In this document: piece by piece, positions 1 through 12,000 of the stretch
Layout: each line of letters begins with the position of its first letter
How positions within the stretch are numbered: the stretch's first letter is position 1
NCBI GenBank assembly: GCA_025358255.1
Contig: JANYKC010000096.1
Span: 1 to 64,000, forward strand
Source: Spirochaetaceae bacterium
GTDB taxonomy: Bacteria > Spirochaetota > Spirochaetia > Treponematales > Rectinemataceae
Reading direction: 5' to 3'
DNA length: 64,000 nt
Position numbers and translations under genes: made by a program
The notes under the pieces: model-generated
What the model was told of the DNA's origin: nothing
Seen by the model: only the letters and a program-made list of their open reading frames with translations
The model's database searches: none

Positions 1-3000
1 TGCCCGTGAGGCTCACCGCGCGCGTGAAGGTTATGGCTCCGCCTGCGCTCGTCACGTTGCCCGCCGTCGTGAGGGTTCCCGTGTCCGTCGCGCCGAAGGC
101 CACCGCCGAGGCCCCGCTGGCCGTGATCGCCCCGGCCGCAGCCACCGTCGTCACGCCCGACGAGTCGATGCCCACCGTGCCCGACGCCGTCGAGATCCCC
201 GCGTTCAGGGCCACCGTCGACCCCGCAGCCCGTATCGTCACCGCCCCGCTGGTCACCGTCGTCAGCGCGCCGCCGACCGTGATCGCCCCGGCCACCGTCG
301 TCGTCTGGATGCTGATCGAGGCCGCCCCGGCCGCCGTGATCGTCGCCGCCGCCGCCGACGTGAAGGCACCGGTCCCGACCGAGCTGAAGCCGCCGCTTGC
401 GGCCACCGCCCCGTTGAGCGTCACCGCCACCGTCGTGATCGAGGCCGCCCCGCTGGTCGTCACCGGCCCAAGGCGCGTCGTCCCCGTCCCCGCTACTTGC
501 GTCAGGCTCGCCGCGTTGATCGATCCCGCGTCCACCCCTGCGCCTACGTTCCCGGCCACGTTCGCCGCGCTCGTGACCGTGACCGCACCCAGGGCCGTCC
601 CGGCACCCACCGTGTTCCCGAAGACGATGTTCCCCACACCAGCCGTGAGCCCCAGGCCCTGCGCCGCCGCGTTCCCCACCGTCGAAGCGAAGATGATGTT
701 CCCGCCGCCTGAGAGCACCAAGCTGGCCGCTTGCAGGGAGACTGCTTTCTGGAACGAGATGTGGGCCGTGGCGCCGCTCGTCGCGACCGCGTTGCCCGCC
801 GTATTGAGGAAAATGGTATTCGCGGCGCCGGCGTCAAGGGTCACGGTTGCCGCGGCTCCCGTCGTCGTTATGGTGGAATTGACATGGAGATCCGCAGCCG
901 AGACCAGGCTCACTGCCGCAGCGGCGGTCGAGATCGGCGCGCCGACCGTCAGGTTGCCGGACGAAGTGCTCGCGTCAAGAAGGCCGCCTCCTGTCGTGAC
1001 GGCGCCGAGGACCAAGGCGCCATTTCCTCCGAGCCATGCGCCTGACGGAGCGTTCGTGATGACCAGGCTCGAGGGCGTCCCGCCCACATCGATGCGATTC
1101 AAGCCGCTGCCGATGGCTCCGGCGCTGACAAGGGTCACCGCCCCGCTCGTGGAAAACTCGGAGCGAAGGCCGCTTGTGGCGCTAGAGGCTACGATGCCTC
1201 CGCTTCCCGCATTGACATTGAGGATCGCCGCTCCGCTTGTGTCGAGGGCCGTCGCCGAGCCGTTGTCGTCGAAGGAGACCGACCCTGCGCCGTTGTTGCT
1301 GTTGAGCGTGACCGTTGTCAGGTTGGGAAGGTTGGTGTAGAGGACAGCCGCCAGGCTGGCCGTCCGGAATGACACGAGGCCCGACTGGACCGCGCTTTCG
1401 CCCACGGTGATGGTCCTTGCCGTATGGAGGTTGGCAAGGGAAGCCGTCGCGAAATAGCTGGCTCCTGCGCCGACATCCAGGGCCTGGGCGCCATTTCGCC
1501 CATAGAGATAGAGATTGCCGGTACCTTCAGCATTGAAGCTTCCACCCATCGAAAGGGAAATCGAACGCAAGGTCGCGTCGCCATTGATCCAGACTGCGTT
1601 CGAGAAACCCAGCGCGCCGGCGGTGTTCACAGACAGGCCCGTCGGACGATTGGCGCTGAGGTTTCCCGTACCCACGATTCCGCTCACCGTGACCGCGCCA
1701 TTGCCGGCGTTCAGGGCCAAGGCATGGGCCCCGTTGACGCTCGAGGAGAAAAAGATAGCGGCGTTGTTCGTCGCGATCGTAGTGTCCTGCTGGAGGACGA
1801 CGGGCGCGGCAAGCTGGACCGCTCCTGTGCCCGATCCGGAAAGAACCGTGCCTGCATAGCCCAGGAAGATGGTCGTTCCCGAGTTCAGGATCGCGAGGCC
1901 GTTGACCGTCGTGACCTGCCCATCGACCTGGAGACTTCCCGTCGGGTGGATGTCCTGGGTCGCGCCGCCTGTCGTGGCGAGGGTATGGGTCACCGGTATC
2001 GTTATCGTGCCCGCCACTGTCGTCGCGTCGATGTTGCCGCCCGCGGTGCCGTAGAGGGCATAGCCATTGAGGTCCGTGGAGGAGAAGGCTCCCGATGATA
2101 CGATGATGACGGTCGAGAAGTCGTTGGAGCTGCCATTGGTCTGCAGGTCGACGGCATTCGTGCCGGCGGTCACCGTCAGCGTTCCGCTCGATACCAGCTT
2201 CGAGCTCTGCGTCAAGCCGCCCGATGCTCCGCTCACGACGAGGGTCACGTTGGCCGCCGTCAATCCGGCAGAACCGATCGTATCCAGTATCACAGAGTCC
2301 GTGTCGGTATAGCCGACGTCGTTCGTGACGATCCCCGCGAGCCGCGCGATCGCGTTCCCCGCGTTGTTGAAGGTATAGGGACCGGTCCCCAGGAGATCAA
2401 GGCCGCTTGCGGTGATGTTGGCTCCCGCGGCCTGGATCCATGCGGCATTCCCGTTCAGCGTGAGGTCATTGGCGCCTCCCACGGATGCGCCGGTCGTGAG
2501 GTTGACAGTACTTATGCTCATGACGCCGATCCCGCGGATCGAGGCGGAGCCATTGGTGAAGATGGCGACCTTCACCAGGCTGTTGGCCGCGTTGGTCAGG
2601 CTCGAATTGCCGGCCCCGAGGAGCTCGAGTCCCTGGGTCGTGGTGATCTTGCCGCCGGTCTCGCTTGCGCCTCCGCTGGCCGGCGAAAGGCTGACATAGC
2701 CCGCGCCGGCGGAGATGTCGTTCGCGATGGTGATCGCGCCGGAAGTGGTGGTCTTGAGGACCACATTCTGGCCAGCGCTCGTGATCCCGATCGTCCCGAC
2801 CGTCGAGACGGAGAGGGCCGTGGCGGTGTTGTTGAAGCTGAACGCCCCGCCCTGGGTCGCCGCGGCGAGGGAAGCCACGGTGTTCGCGTTCGGGAAAGAA
2901 TACGGCGCAAGCCCTCCCGTAGAGACGACTTCGAGCCCCGAGGCGTTGAGGACGCCGGCACCGGCTGTTTGCGTCACGCCACCCGTCGTCACGACGAGAT

Positions 3001-6000
3001 GGATGTTGGCGCCGGCGGCGCTGATGCCCGCCGCCGCCGCGGTCGTTATGCCGGTGGCCGTGAGCGTCACGTCGTTGGCCGCGCTTGCGGTCGTGACCTG
3101 CCCGTTCACGGCAAGGGCGCCGATCGTCCTTACCTGGAGGGCGGCCGACGCGCCACTGCTGGTCGAGAAGGCCCCGAGGTTCGGGATCGTGTTCGCGTTC
3201 GCGAGCACGACGCTGTTTCCGGTGGATCCGGTCAAGGTCTGGACCTTGAGGGCCGTGGCCGCCACCTGGGTCACTGCCCCGGTCAGGTCCGCGGCTCCGG
3301 CCCCTATCGTGAGGGTCCCCGGCATCGTCACGCCCGCACCATTGTCGATGTTGCCCAGCGCGACCGTGGAACCGTGGACGATCCTGACCGCAGTGGCGGC
3401 AGCGCTCGTCGTGTGGAGCGCTCCGTCATTGAGCTGGATTGGCCCGCCGCCGCCGTCCACCAGGATGTCTCCGTTGCCTGAGGCCACCGTGATGGTCGAG
3501 GCAAGGGTGAAGCCCCCGCTCGCCGAGACCAGCGAGACACCGCCCGTGGTCGAAGTCAGGCTGTTATTGACGGTGAGCGAATTTACTCCACCGGTGACGG
3601 CCAAGGCCAAGGCGTTGGCATTGCTGTTTACCGCGCCCGTCACGACCAGGCTTGAGCTGTCGCTCAGGTCGAGGAGGCCCGACAAGGTGGACGCGCCCAG
3701 GTTCGGCACCGATACCGGCCAGGAGCTTCCCGCGCCTACCGCGCCGGAAGCGGGAATGAAGAGGGTGGCGAGGATCAGGGTGACGTCGCTCGTGGCAGAA
3801 CCCGAATGGACGATGCTGCCCGTCCCTCGGTTGATGGTGAGGTTCTTGCCCGATGCAAGGGCGAGGCTGTCTCCAGCGCCCGCGAAACGGAAGGTCATGA
3901 CGCCTGAAGTGGCGAGGAAGGCGAGGTTGTAGGCCCTGAGCGTAAGGTCGATCGGGCCTAGGTTGCCGATATAGACCGCGCCCGTGCCGCTTGCCGAGCC
4001 TATGTTGAGGGTTGTCGAGGAGCTGAGCCTTTGCAGCTCGGCCGTGTCCAGAGACAAGGACGCAGACTGTCCGTCGTTGAGGGCCAGGTCGCGTCCGAGG
4101 CTCGCGGGGAGGATGCTGAGGATCCCGGACCCTGAGTTCACCGCGCCGCCGAAACCTACGGTCGTATCGATGACGAGATCGTCGGCGGTGAGGTTGATGG
4201 CGGTCGCGGCGGCGTTGTTCGTGATCGTCCCAAGGAATGCCGCCGAGCCCAGGGCGATGGTTCCCGTCCCTGCGGCGACGTTGACCCCGCCGTCCCCGCG
4301 TATGGTCGCGGCCCCTGACGAAGCGACGCTCAAGCCTGTCGAATTGAGGCTGAGGATTCCCGAGGCTGTCACGTTGCTGTTCAGGCTGAGGAGGGTCGCG
4401 GTGGTCAGCGTCATATTGCCTGCCGTCGAGGTGATCGGCCCTGAGGAAGAAAGCGTTCCAACCGTGTTGTCGACCGTGATGGCGCCGGGAGCGGAAGCCA
4501 CCAAGGTCGCTCCGGTCCTGCCGTTCTGGTAGTTTATGGCGCCGACGGTCGTCGCCAGGTTCAGGTTGGTGGCGAGGTTCACGGAGGCATTGAGCGTGAC
4601 AGTCCCGCCCGCGCTCACCGTGAGGTCCTTGGCTCCGCCTGCGCCTATCGTGAAGAGTCCCGTCCCGCTCACGCCTGCGCCCGCGTAGACGAGGAAGTGC
4701 CCGACGGTCGTCACGGGGTTGTTGAGTGTCACCGTGCCCGTGCCCGTGCTCGTCCTCAGGGTCAGGTCCCCGCTCAAGGTCGAGAGCGTCAAGGGGCCGT
4801 CCGTGGCGATTGCCCCGGTCTGGCCGGGCGCGCCGACCGTCACCATGCCGCCCGTCGTCATGCGCCCAAGCTCCGCGGTGGAGAGGCCGAATCCCGAACC
4901 GCCAGCACCAAGGCTGATGGCCAGGCTCACCGTGCCGGGCTTGAGGGTCAGGGCTCCAGTGCCCCCGGTGATGGTGCCGTTCGTCGTATGTACGATGATA
5001 TTGTCCGCGGTCATGCCGATGGACGCGGCGCTCGAGTTGTTCGAGACCGTCCCCGCGAATACGGCCGATCCGAGGGTGATGGTCCCCGTCCCCGCATTGA
5101 CCAAGACGCCGCCATCGCCCTGGATCGCCGCGGCGGCGGTCGATGCCACCGTAAGCCCTGTCGAGGTGAGGCTGACGGTCCCGAGGGCCGTAATGTTGTG
5201 GTTTACGCTCAGGAGGGTCGCCGTGGTCAGGGCGACATTGCCCGCGGAGGAGGCCACCGGTCCGGATGTCGAGAGGCTACCCACGGTGTTGCTCAACGTG
5301 ATCGAGCCCGGCGCCGAGGCGACGAGGCTCGTCCCGGTCTTGCCATTCTGGTAAGCGATGGCACCGGCTGTAGTGGCGAGGTCCAGGCCGGTCGCAAGGT
5401 TCACCGAAGCGTTGAGCGTTATCGCGCCGCCTGCGCTCACCGTGAGGTTCTGGGCCCCTGCCGCGCCGATCGTGAGGAACCCCGTTCCACTCACCGCCGC
5501 ACCCGCGTCCAGGACAAGGTTGCCTGCCGTGGAGACCGCGTTGTCGAGGGTGATCGTCCCGGCGCCGGTCGTCCTGAGAGTCGCGGTTCCGCTGAGGGTA
5601 GTCAGCGTGAAGGCGCCATCTGTCGCGATCGCCCCTGTCTGCCCCGCGCCGCCAATGGTCAGGGCTCCGCTCGTCGTCATGCGGAGGAGTTCCACGGTGG
5701 ACAGTCCCAGCCCCCCCACACCGTTGCCAAGGCTGATCGAGGTGGTCGTTGTCTTGGGCCGGAGCGAAAGGTTGCCCGTGCCGCCCGTCACCGTGCCGTT
5801 GGCGGGATCCACCGTGATGGTGTCGGCCATGATCGCGATCGCGTTCCCGCCTCCGCCGTTCGTGAGGGTTCCCGCATGGCTTCCCGAGCCGAGGGCAAGG
5901 CTGCCGGTTTTCGCGTCCACCGTGATTCCACCGCTACCCTGGAGCGTGGAAGCCGCGGTTCCCGCGACCACGAGGCCCGTTGAGCTCAGGCTGAGCGAGC

Positions 6001-9000
6001 CTGTCGTCGTGATGTTGGCGTTGGTGGAAAGGAGGTTCGCGCCCGTATCGATGGTGACGGGATTCCCTCCGGCCGACACAAGGCCTGTCACCTCAAGGGC
6101 GATCCCGTTGGTGAGGCTCAAGGCGCCAGTAACCGTCGAAGCCGCAAGGCGATTGACGCTGGAGGTCAGGGTCGCGGCGGCCGTAGACAGGACGAGGGTT
6201 CCCGTGGTCCCACCGACCGAGACGTCGGCGCTGGAAGCTCCGGGGTTGGTGACATTTCCGCCGTTGGAGAGGGTCAGCGTGGTATCGTTGGCCAAGGCCA
6301 GGCTGTTGGCTCCAATGAGGTCGAAGGCCAGAGGACTCGACGCGCCTCGTATGGTCAAGCCGCTCCATCCCCGTGCGCTCAGGTCGATGGCGCCGGCAGA
6401 GCCGACGGAGATCGCGCCGCTCCCTGCGGCCTCGCCGATGGTGACTAGACCGGTGGTCACGATGTTTCCGAGCTCGGCCAGGCCGAGGCTGAAGGTTCCC
6501 GCCGCGTCATGCAGGGCGATGGTCGTCGCGCCTCCGGCCGGCTGGAGCACGATCCCCCCGCTTCCGGATCCGAGGGTGCTTTGAATATCGATGGAATCTG
6601 CAATTATGTTCACCGTTCCGGCTCCGGCTACGGTGACGGACCCGGTGTTCGTCCAGCCGGCCGATGTGGAGGCGAGGCCTGTCGGCGTGCCATTCGTGCC
6701 GCCCGCCTGGACTGGGCCGCCCAAGGCCGTCAAGATTATCGGAAGGGCACCGCTGATCGAGCCAAGGGTGATGGCATTGCTCGCGTTCGTGCCCGTCAAG
6801 GCGATGGTTCCGCTCCCAGCGCCAAGGACGACGGAGTTCGGGATCGATACTCCCGAGCCGGCCGTATTGACCGTCAAGGTGCCGCCGAGGGTCGCTACGG
6901 CGTCGTTATAGGCCTGGGAACCCCGGGTGGTCACCGCCTTGAGCGATACCGAGCCGAGGGCGTCGGTGGTGAGGGTCTGCAGGGCTTGGTTTCCCCCCAC
7001 GATGCCGCCGAAGGTGACCGCCCCGGTCCCTGCGTTCACGACAAGGCTGCGGTTGTTGGCGGCCAGGTCGGCGTTCACTGTCGCGCTGAAAGTGACCGCG
7101 CCGTCGTTGGTCGCGTTGTCGGTGGTGATGGTCACGTTCGCGCCTAGGTCCACGGGTCCAGTGAAGAGGACGTCGTTGGCCGCCAGGTCGGCGACCGTTA
7201 TGGTCGTCGTGTTGATGGCCGCCGTTCCAGCGACCGAGAGGCCCGCGAGGCCCACTGCGGCCCCGTTCAGGGTGGCGTTGCCGCCAATTATGAGTTTATG
7301 CGAGGCACCGGCCACGGTCGCCAGGGTCGCGTCGCCGCTTGTCTGGATGTCGCCGCCCAGGGTCAGGGTCCCGCCGGAGACCGTGAGCGTCGTGATCCCG
7401 ATGCCCCTGAGGGTCACCAGTCCGCTCGTCGTGATCGCACCCACCACGTTCGCCGTCACCAGGAGGCCCGTCGCCCCGCCGTTGACCGTCGCGCTCCCCG
7501 TCACCGTGAGCGTCGCGATGGTACCGCCTGTGCCCGTGGCCGTCACCACGCCCCCGCTCGTGAGGATGCTCCCCACGCCGGAGTAGCTGGCGAAGCCCAG
7601 CGTCCTGTTCGCCGTCGACACGCTCCCCGCGTTCGCCAAGGCGCCAAGCGTCACCAGGCTGTCGACTAGGCTCAAGGCTCCAGCGCCCGTCACCGACACC
7701 GCGCCAAGGTCGTTCCCCGCGCTCGTCAGGTTCGTCGTCCCGGAGAAGGTGAAGGTCCCCGCCCCCTTCGTGTAGCCCGAGGCCACCAGCGTCGCGCTCG
7801 CCCCAGACACCGTCACCGTGTTCCCGCCCAGCTGCCCGCCCGCGTTGAGGACGCCCAGCGCCCCTTCCGAAAGGACAGCCGCGGAGAGGTTGTGCGCTCC
7901 CGTCACGAGGCTCGCCCCCGTGATCGACAGCGTCCCGCCCACCGCCACGTCGGCCCCGAGCGTCACCACCGCCGGGTTCGCTATCGTAAGGTTGTTGAAG
8001 CTGTATGCCCCGAGGCCTATCGTACCCGTGAGCGTCACGCTCCCCGTCCCCGCCGTGAAGCTGCCCGGCGTGAAGGCGCCTGAGTCGATAATCGATCCCG
8101 CGGCGACCACCACCGTCCCGTCAAGGTTCGGCACCGTCAGCGTCGAGCCCGCCACGTCGATCGTGCCCGAGTTGGCCACGAGCCCGCTCGCCGTCAGGGC
8201 GCCGCCCAGGGTCAGGGTCCCGCCCGAGACCGTGAGCGTCGTGATCCCGATCCCCCTGAGGGTCACCAGTCCGCTCGTCGTGATCGCGCCCACCACGTTC
8301 CCCGTCACCAGGAGGCCCGTCGCCCCGCCGTTGACCGTCGCGCTCCCCGTCACCGTAAGCGTCGCCACCGTCCCGCCCGTGCCCGTGGCCGTCACCACGC
8401 CCCCGCTCGTGAGGATGCTCCCCACGCCGGAGTAGCTGGCGAAGCCCAGTGTCCTGTTCGCCGTCGACACGCTCCCCGCGTTCGCCAAAGCGCCCAGGGT
8501 CACCAGGTTGTCGACTAGGCTCAAGGCTCCCGTCACCGACACCGCGCCAAGGTCGTTCCCCGCGCTCGTGAGGTTCGTCGTCCCGGAGAAGGTGAAGGTC
8601 CCCGCCCCCTTCGTGAAGCCCGAGGCCACCAGCGTCGCGCTCGCCCCGGACACCGTCACCGTGTTCCCGCCCAGCTGCCCGCCCGCGTTGAGGACGCCCA
8701 GCGCCCCTTCCGAAAGGACAGCCGCGGAGAGGTTGTGCGCTCCCGTCACGAGGCTCGCCCCCGTGATCGAAAGCGTCCCGCCCACCGCCACGTCGGCCCC
8801 GAGCGTCACCACCGCCGGGTTCGCTATCGTAAGGTTGTTGAAGCTGTACGCCCCGAGGCCTATCGTACCCGTGAGCGTCACGCTCCCCGTCCCCGCCGTG
8901 AAGCTGCCCGGCGTGAAGGCGCCTGAGTCAGCTATGCTTCCCGCCGCGCAGACCAGCCCACCCGTGCCGGTCACGGAGCTTGCGGTAAGGGCGAAGCCTG

Positions 9001-12000
9001 CGACATCCAAGATAGCCGGATTCGTGATCGTCACCGCTCCGGCGCTCAAGGTCCCCGAAGTCAGGATCCGCGTTCCACCCGTAGTGAGATTCAGGGTCGC
9101 AAAGGCCAAGCCGGAGACATTGCCCGCACCGGTGAAGGTCACGGTTCCGGAGCTGTGCACGAAGGTGGTCGGCGTGAAGTTGCCCACGACGCTTGTCGTT
9201 CCGCTTGTCGCCGTGTACGAGGGCACGCTGAAGTTGCCGCCGATCGAGACGGAGGCCGTACCGCCGTCCAGGCTTGCGGTGCCGGCTCCCGTCGCGTCCG
9301 TCCCGATCACCGCGCCAAGTCCGGCGAGGCCCAGGCTCGTTCCGGTGGCCAAGGTCAAGCTACCGGCGAGCTTGACCGAATTTCCGGTCGCGGTGACCGT
9401 GGCTGCGCCGCTTGTCGAAAGGTTTCCGATCTGCACCGCGGTGTCCAGGGTCTTTCCTGCGCCGCTCATCACGAGGGAAGCGTTTCCGGGTGTCACGAAA
9501 CTACCGGAGATGGAGACGTCGCCGGATGCGGTGATCGAACTGGTCCCCGTGTTCGTCACCGTGCCGGAACTCGTGAAGTTGCCGCTTGTGACCGTCGATC
9601 CGCTGCCTGAGAATGTCAGGCTGCCCGTGTTCGTCACCGCGTTCGCGCCAGCCGCTATTGCTCCCGCCGCGCCCACGCCTACCGATCCCGCGAAACTCGA
9701 CCCGGCCCCGAGCGTCAGGGTACGGATGCCCACCGCTACCGTCGACCCCAGTTGCGCCGTCACCCCCGCCGTGAACGTGAGTCCGTTGCCCAGCGTCAAC
9801 GTCGTGCCTGAAGGAAGTGTCGCCGCAGGCGCATATATCAGGTTGCCCGCGCTCAGGTTGTTCCCGCCCCAGGCTATCTCCGTCCCCGCGTAATTCGCGC
9901 TCGCCGCCGTCCCCTGCAGCGTCAGCACTTGGGCATGCGCCACGTCGTTGAGGCCGAAGGTCCCGTTGTTCGTGATGGTTTTCGTGGCCGTCACGTTCAT
10001 CGTCACCGCGCCAGGCACAAGGCTCCCGTCCAGGGTCAGCGTCCGGCCTGGGTTGACCGTCAGGTCCCCCACCGTCGAGGTCCCCGACCACCTCACGGTC
10101 GATCCGGAGACGGTCACCGTGTTGAAGGCCTGGCCGGCAGGGTAGAGCGACTGCGCCGCACCGCCCGTGAAGTCGATCGTTCCGCCATTATGCGTCAGGC
10201 CAGTCAGCGTCACACTCGCGCCGGCGAAGTTCGTCGTCGTGCTCGAGGCCGTGAGGCTTCCCATATGGAAGCTGCCCGTAAAGGTCTGGGTGCCTGTCGT
10301 GCTCGTGAGCGCGCCTGTCCCCAATGCCACCGCGTTCGTCGTCCCGCCCACCGACAGGTTGTTCGCGCCCATGGCGAGGGTCTGGTTCGCCTGGACCTCG
10401 AGGTTGCCGGCGACCACCAAGGGTCCCGCCACACTTATTATGTCGGTCCCGGCGTTCAAGAGGGTCAGGTTATAGAGCGAATTGGCCCCGGCGGTGAGGA
10501 GCTGCGGCGCCGAGCCATTGAGGGTCAGGCTGCCGTTCCTCGCGTTGAAAATGCCCGTGGCCGTAAAATCGCCACCGAGGCTTACCGCATAGTTCGCGGC
10601 CGATACATCGAGGGTATACAAGGCATCGACCAAGATCGCGCCCGTGAGGGAAAGCGCTGAGTTGAGGCTGACGCTCCCCGAGGCGACATGGAGGTTATTG
10701 AGGACATGCACCGCGGAATTGAGGGTCGAACTCACGGTCGGCTGAAGGATCAGTGAAGCTGCGCCGCTCTGGGTATAAGCCGTAGCGCCGGTCAGGTTGA
10801 CGGAACCCTTGACGGTCACGTCGTTGGTGCCGGCGGTGAGGGTGCCCGCGCTGACGATGAGGTGCCGGTTTACGCTGAGGGCCGCTCCGAGGGCCCAACT
10901 GCCTCCTGAACCGGTGAATGACAGGTCGTAGTAGGCGTTGCCGGCTTTCAAGGGAGAGGCATAGCCACCGGTGCCCTTGTACTCGACCTTGCCCGTATCG
11001 GTATCGTTCACGAAGGCCGCGGCTCCGCGAAGGAGGGTTTCGCTCCCAAGGAGCCTCAGCGTGCCATCGTTGGTGAAGACACCATCGGGTGCGGCAGCGA
11101 GCGTAAGGTTGTTGCCATTCAGGTCAAGCACCGCGCCGGCCTGTATCGTGAGGTTCTTCGCCAGCGCGGTCGCGACGTCCACCACGGGCTGGATCGCTAT
11201 CGAGGGTATGATGACGTCATCCCCGGCTCCGGGCACGCCGACAGGCGCCCAGTTCGTCCCGGTGTTCCAGGAGTTGTTCACGCCCGCCCAGGTCTTGAAG
11301 CTCTGGAAGGTCCAGTTGGCTATGGAGCCTGAACCGACCGAGTAATACGCGGTCGTCGCCGCGCTGATGTCGACATTGTAGACATCGGCATAGTTGACGC
11401 TCGCGGTGCCGCCCTTGGTTATCGAGGCGACGGCGCCGTTGCTGTGGAGGAAGACCTTGGCGGCGGCGCTTCCGGTGATCATGAGATCGTGGGAGACCGT
11501 GGTCGCCTGGGACGCGGTCAGATAGAGGTATTTCCCCGGGGTCAGGCAGCGCAGGTCGTAGAAGGTCGTGGCTCCGGCTATCGTGGAGGAGGAAGCGCCG
11601 GCGAAGAGGACGATGGAGCTGCTTGCGGTGAACGTGCCCGCCCGCGTGAAATTGCCATGGATCGTCAGGGTATTGGAGCCGGCATCGAGGGTTCCTGCCG
11701 TGATGGCCAGGTTGCCGTAGACGGTGATCGCGCCGGGCAGGGTGAAGGTCCCGCCGGCTCCGTTTGTGGTCAGGTTGAAGTAGTTGATGTTCTTGATCGC
11801 GCGGCTGCCGCCGGTCGCGGTGTAGATGACCGTTCCCGAATCGATGTCATTGCCCGAATCGAGGGTGAGGGTCTCGTTGTCCGCGATCGAGAGGCTGCCG
11901 AGGTTGCTGAAAGTCCCGCGGACCCTGAGGCTCGAGGTGCCGCCGCCGAGCGAGACACTCGCCCCGGAAGCGATGAAGAGTTGGGCGACATCGACGGTCT

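Noticed and set aside
7352-8929. CRISPR array or phage-type repeat
   Set aside because: The repeats are long, coding and in frame within a surface-protein gene, with no short regular spacers or cas genes.
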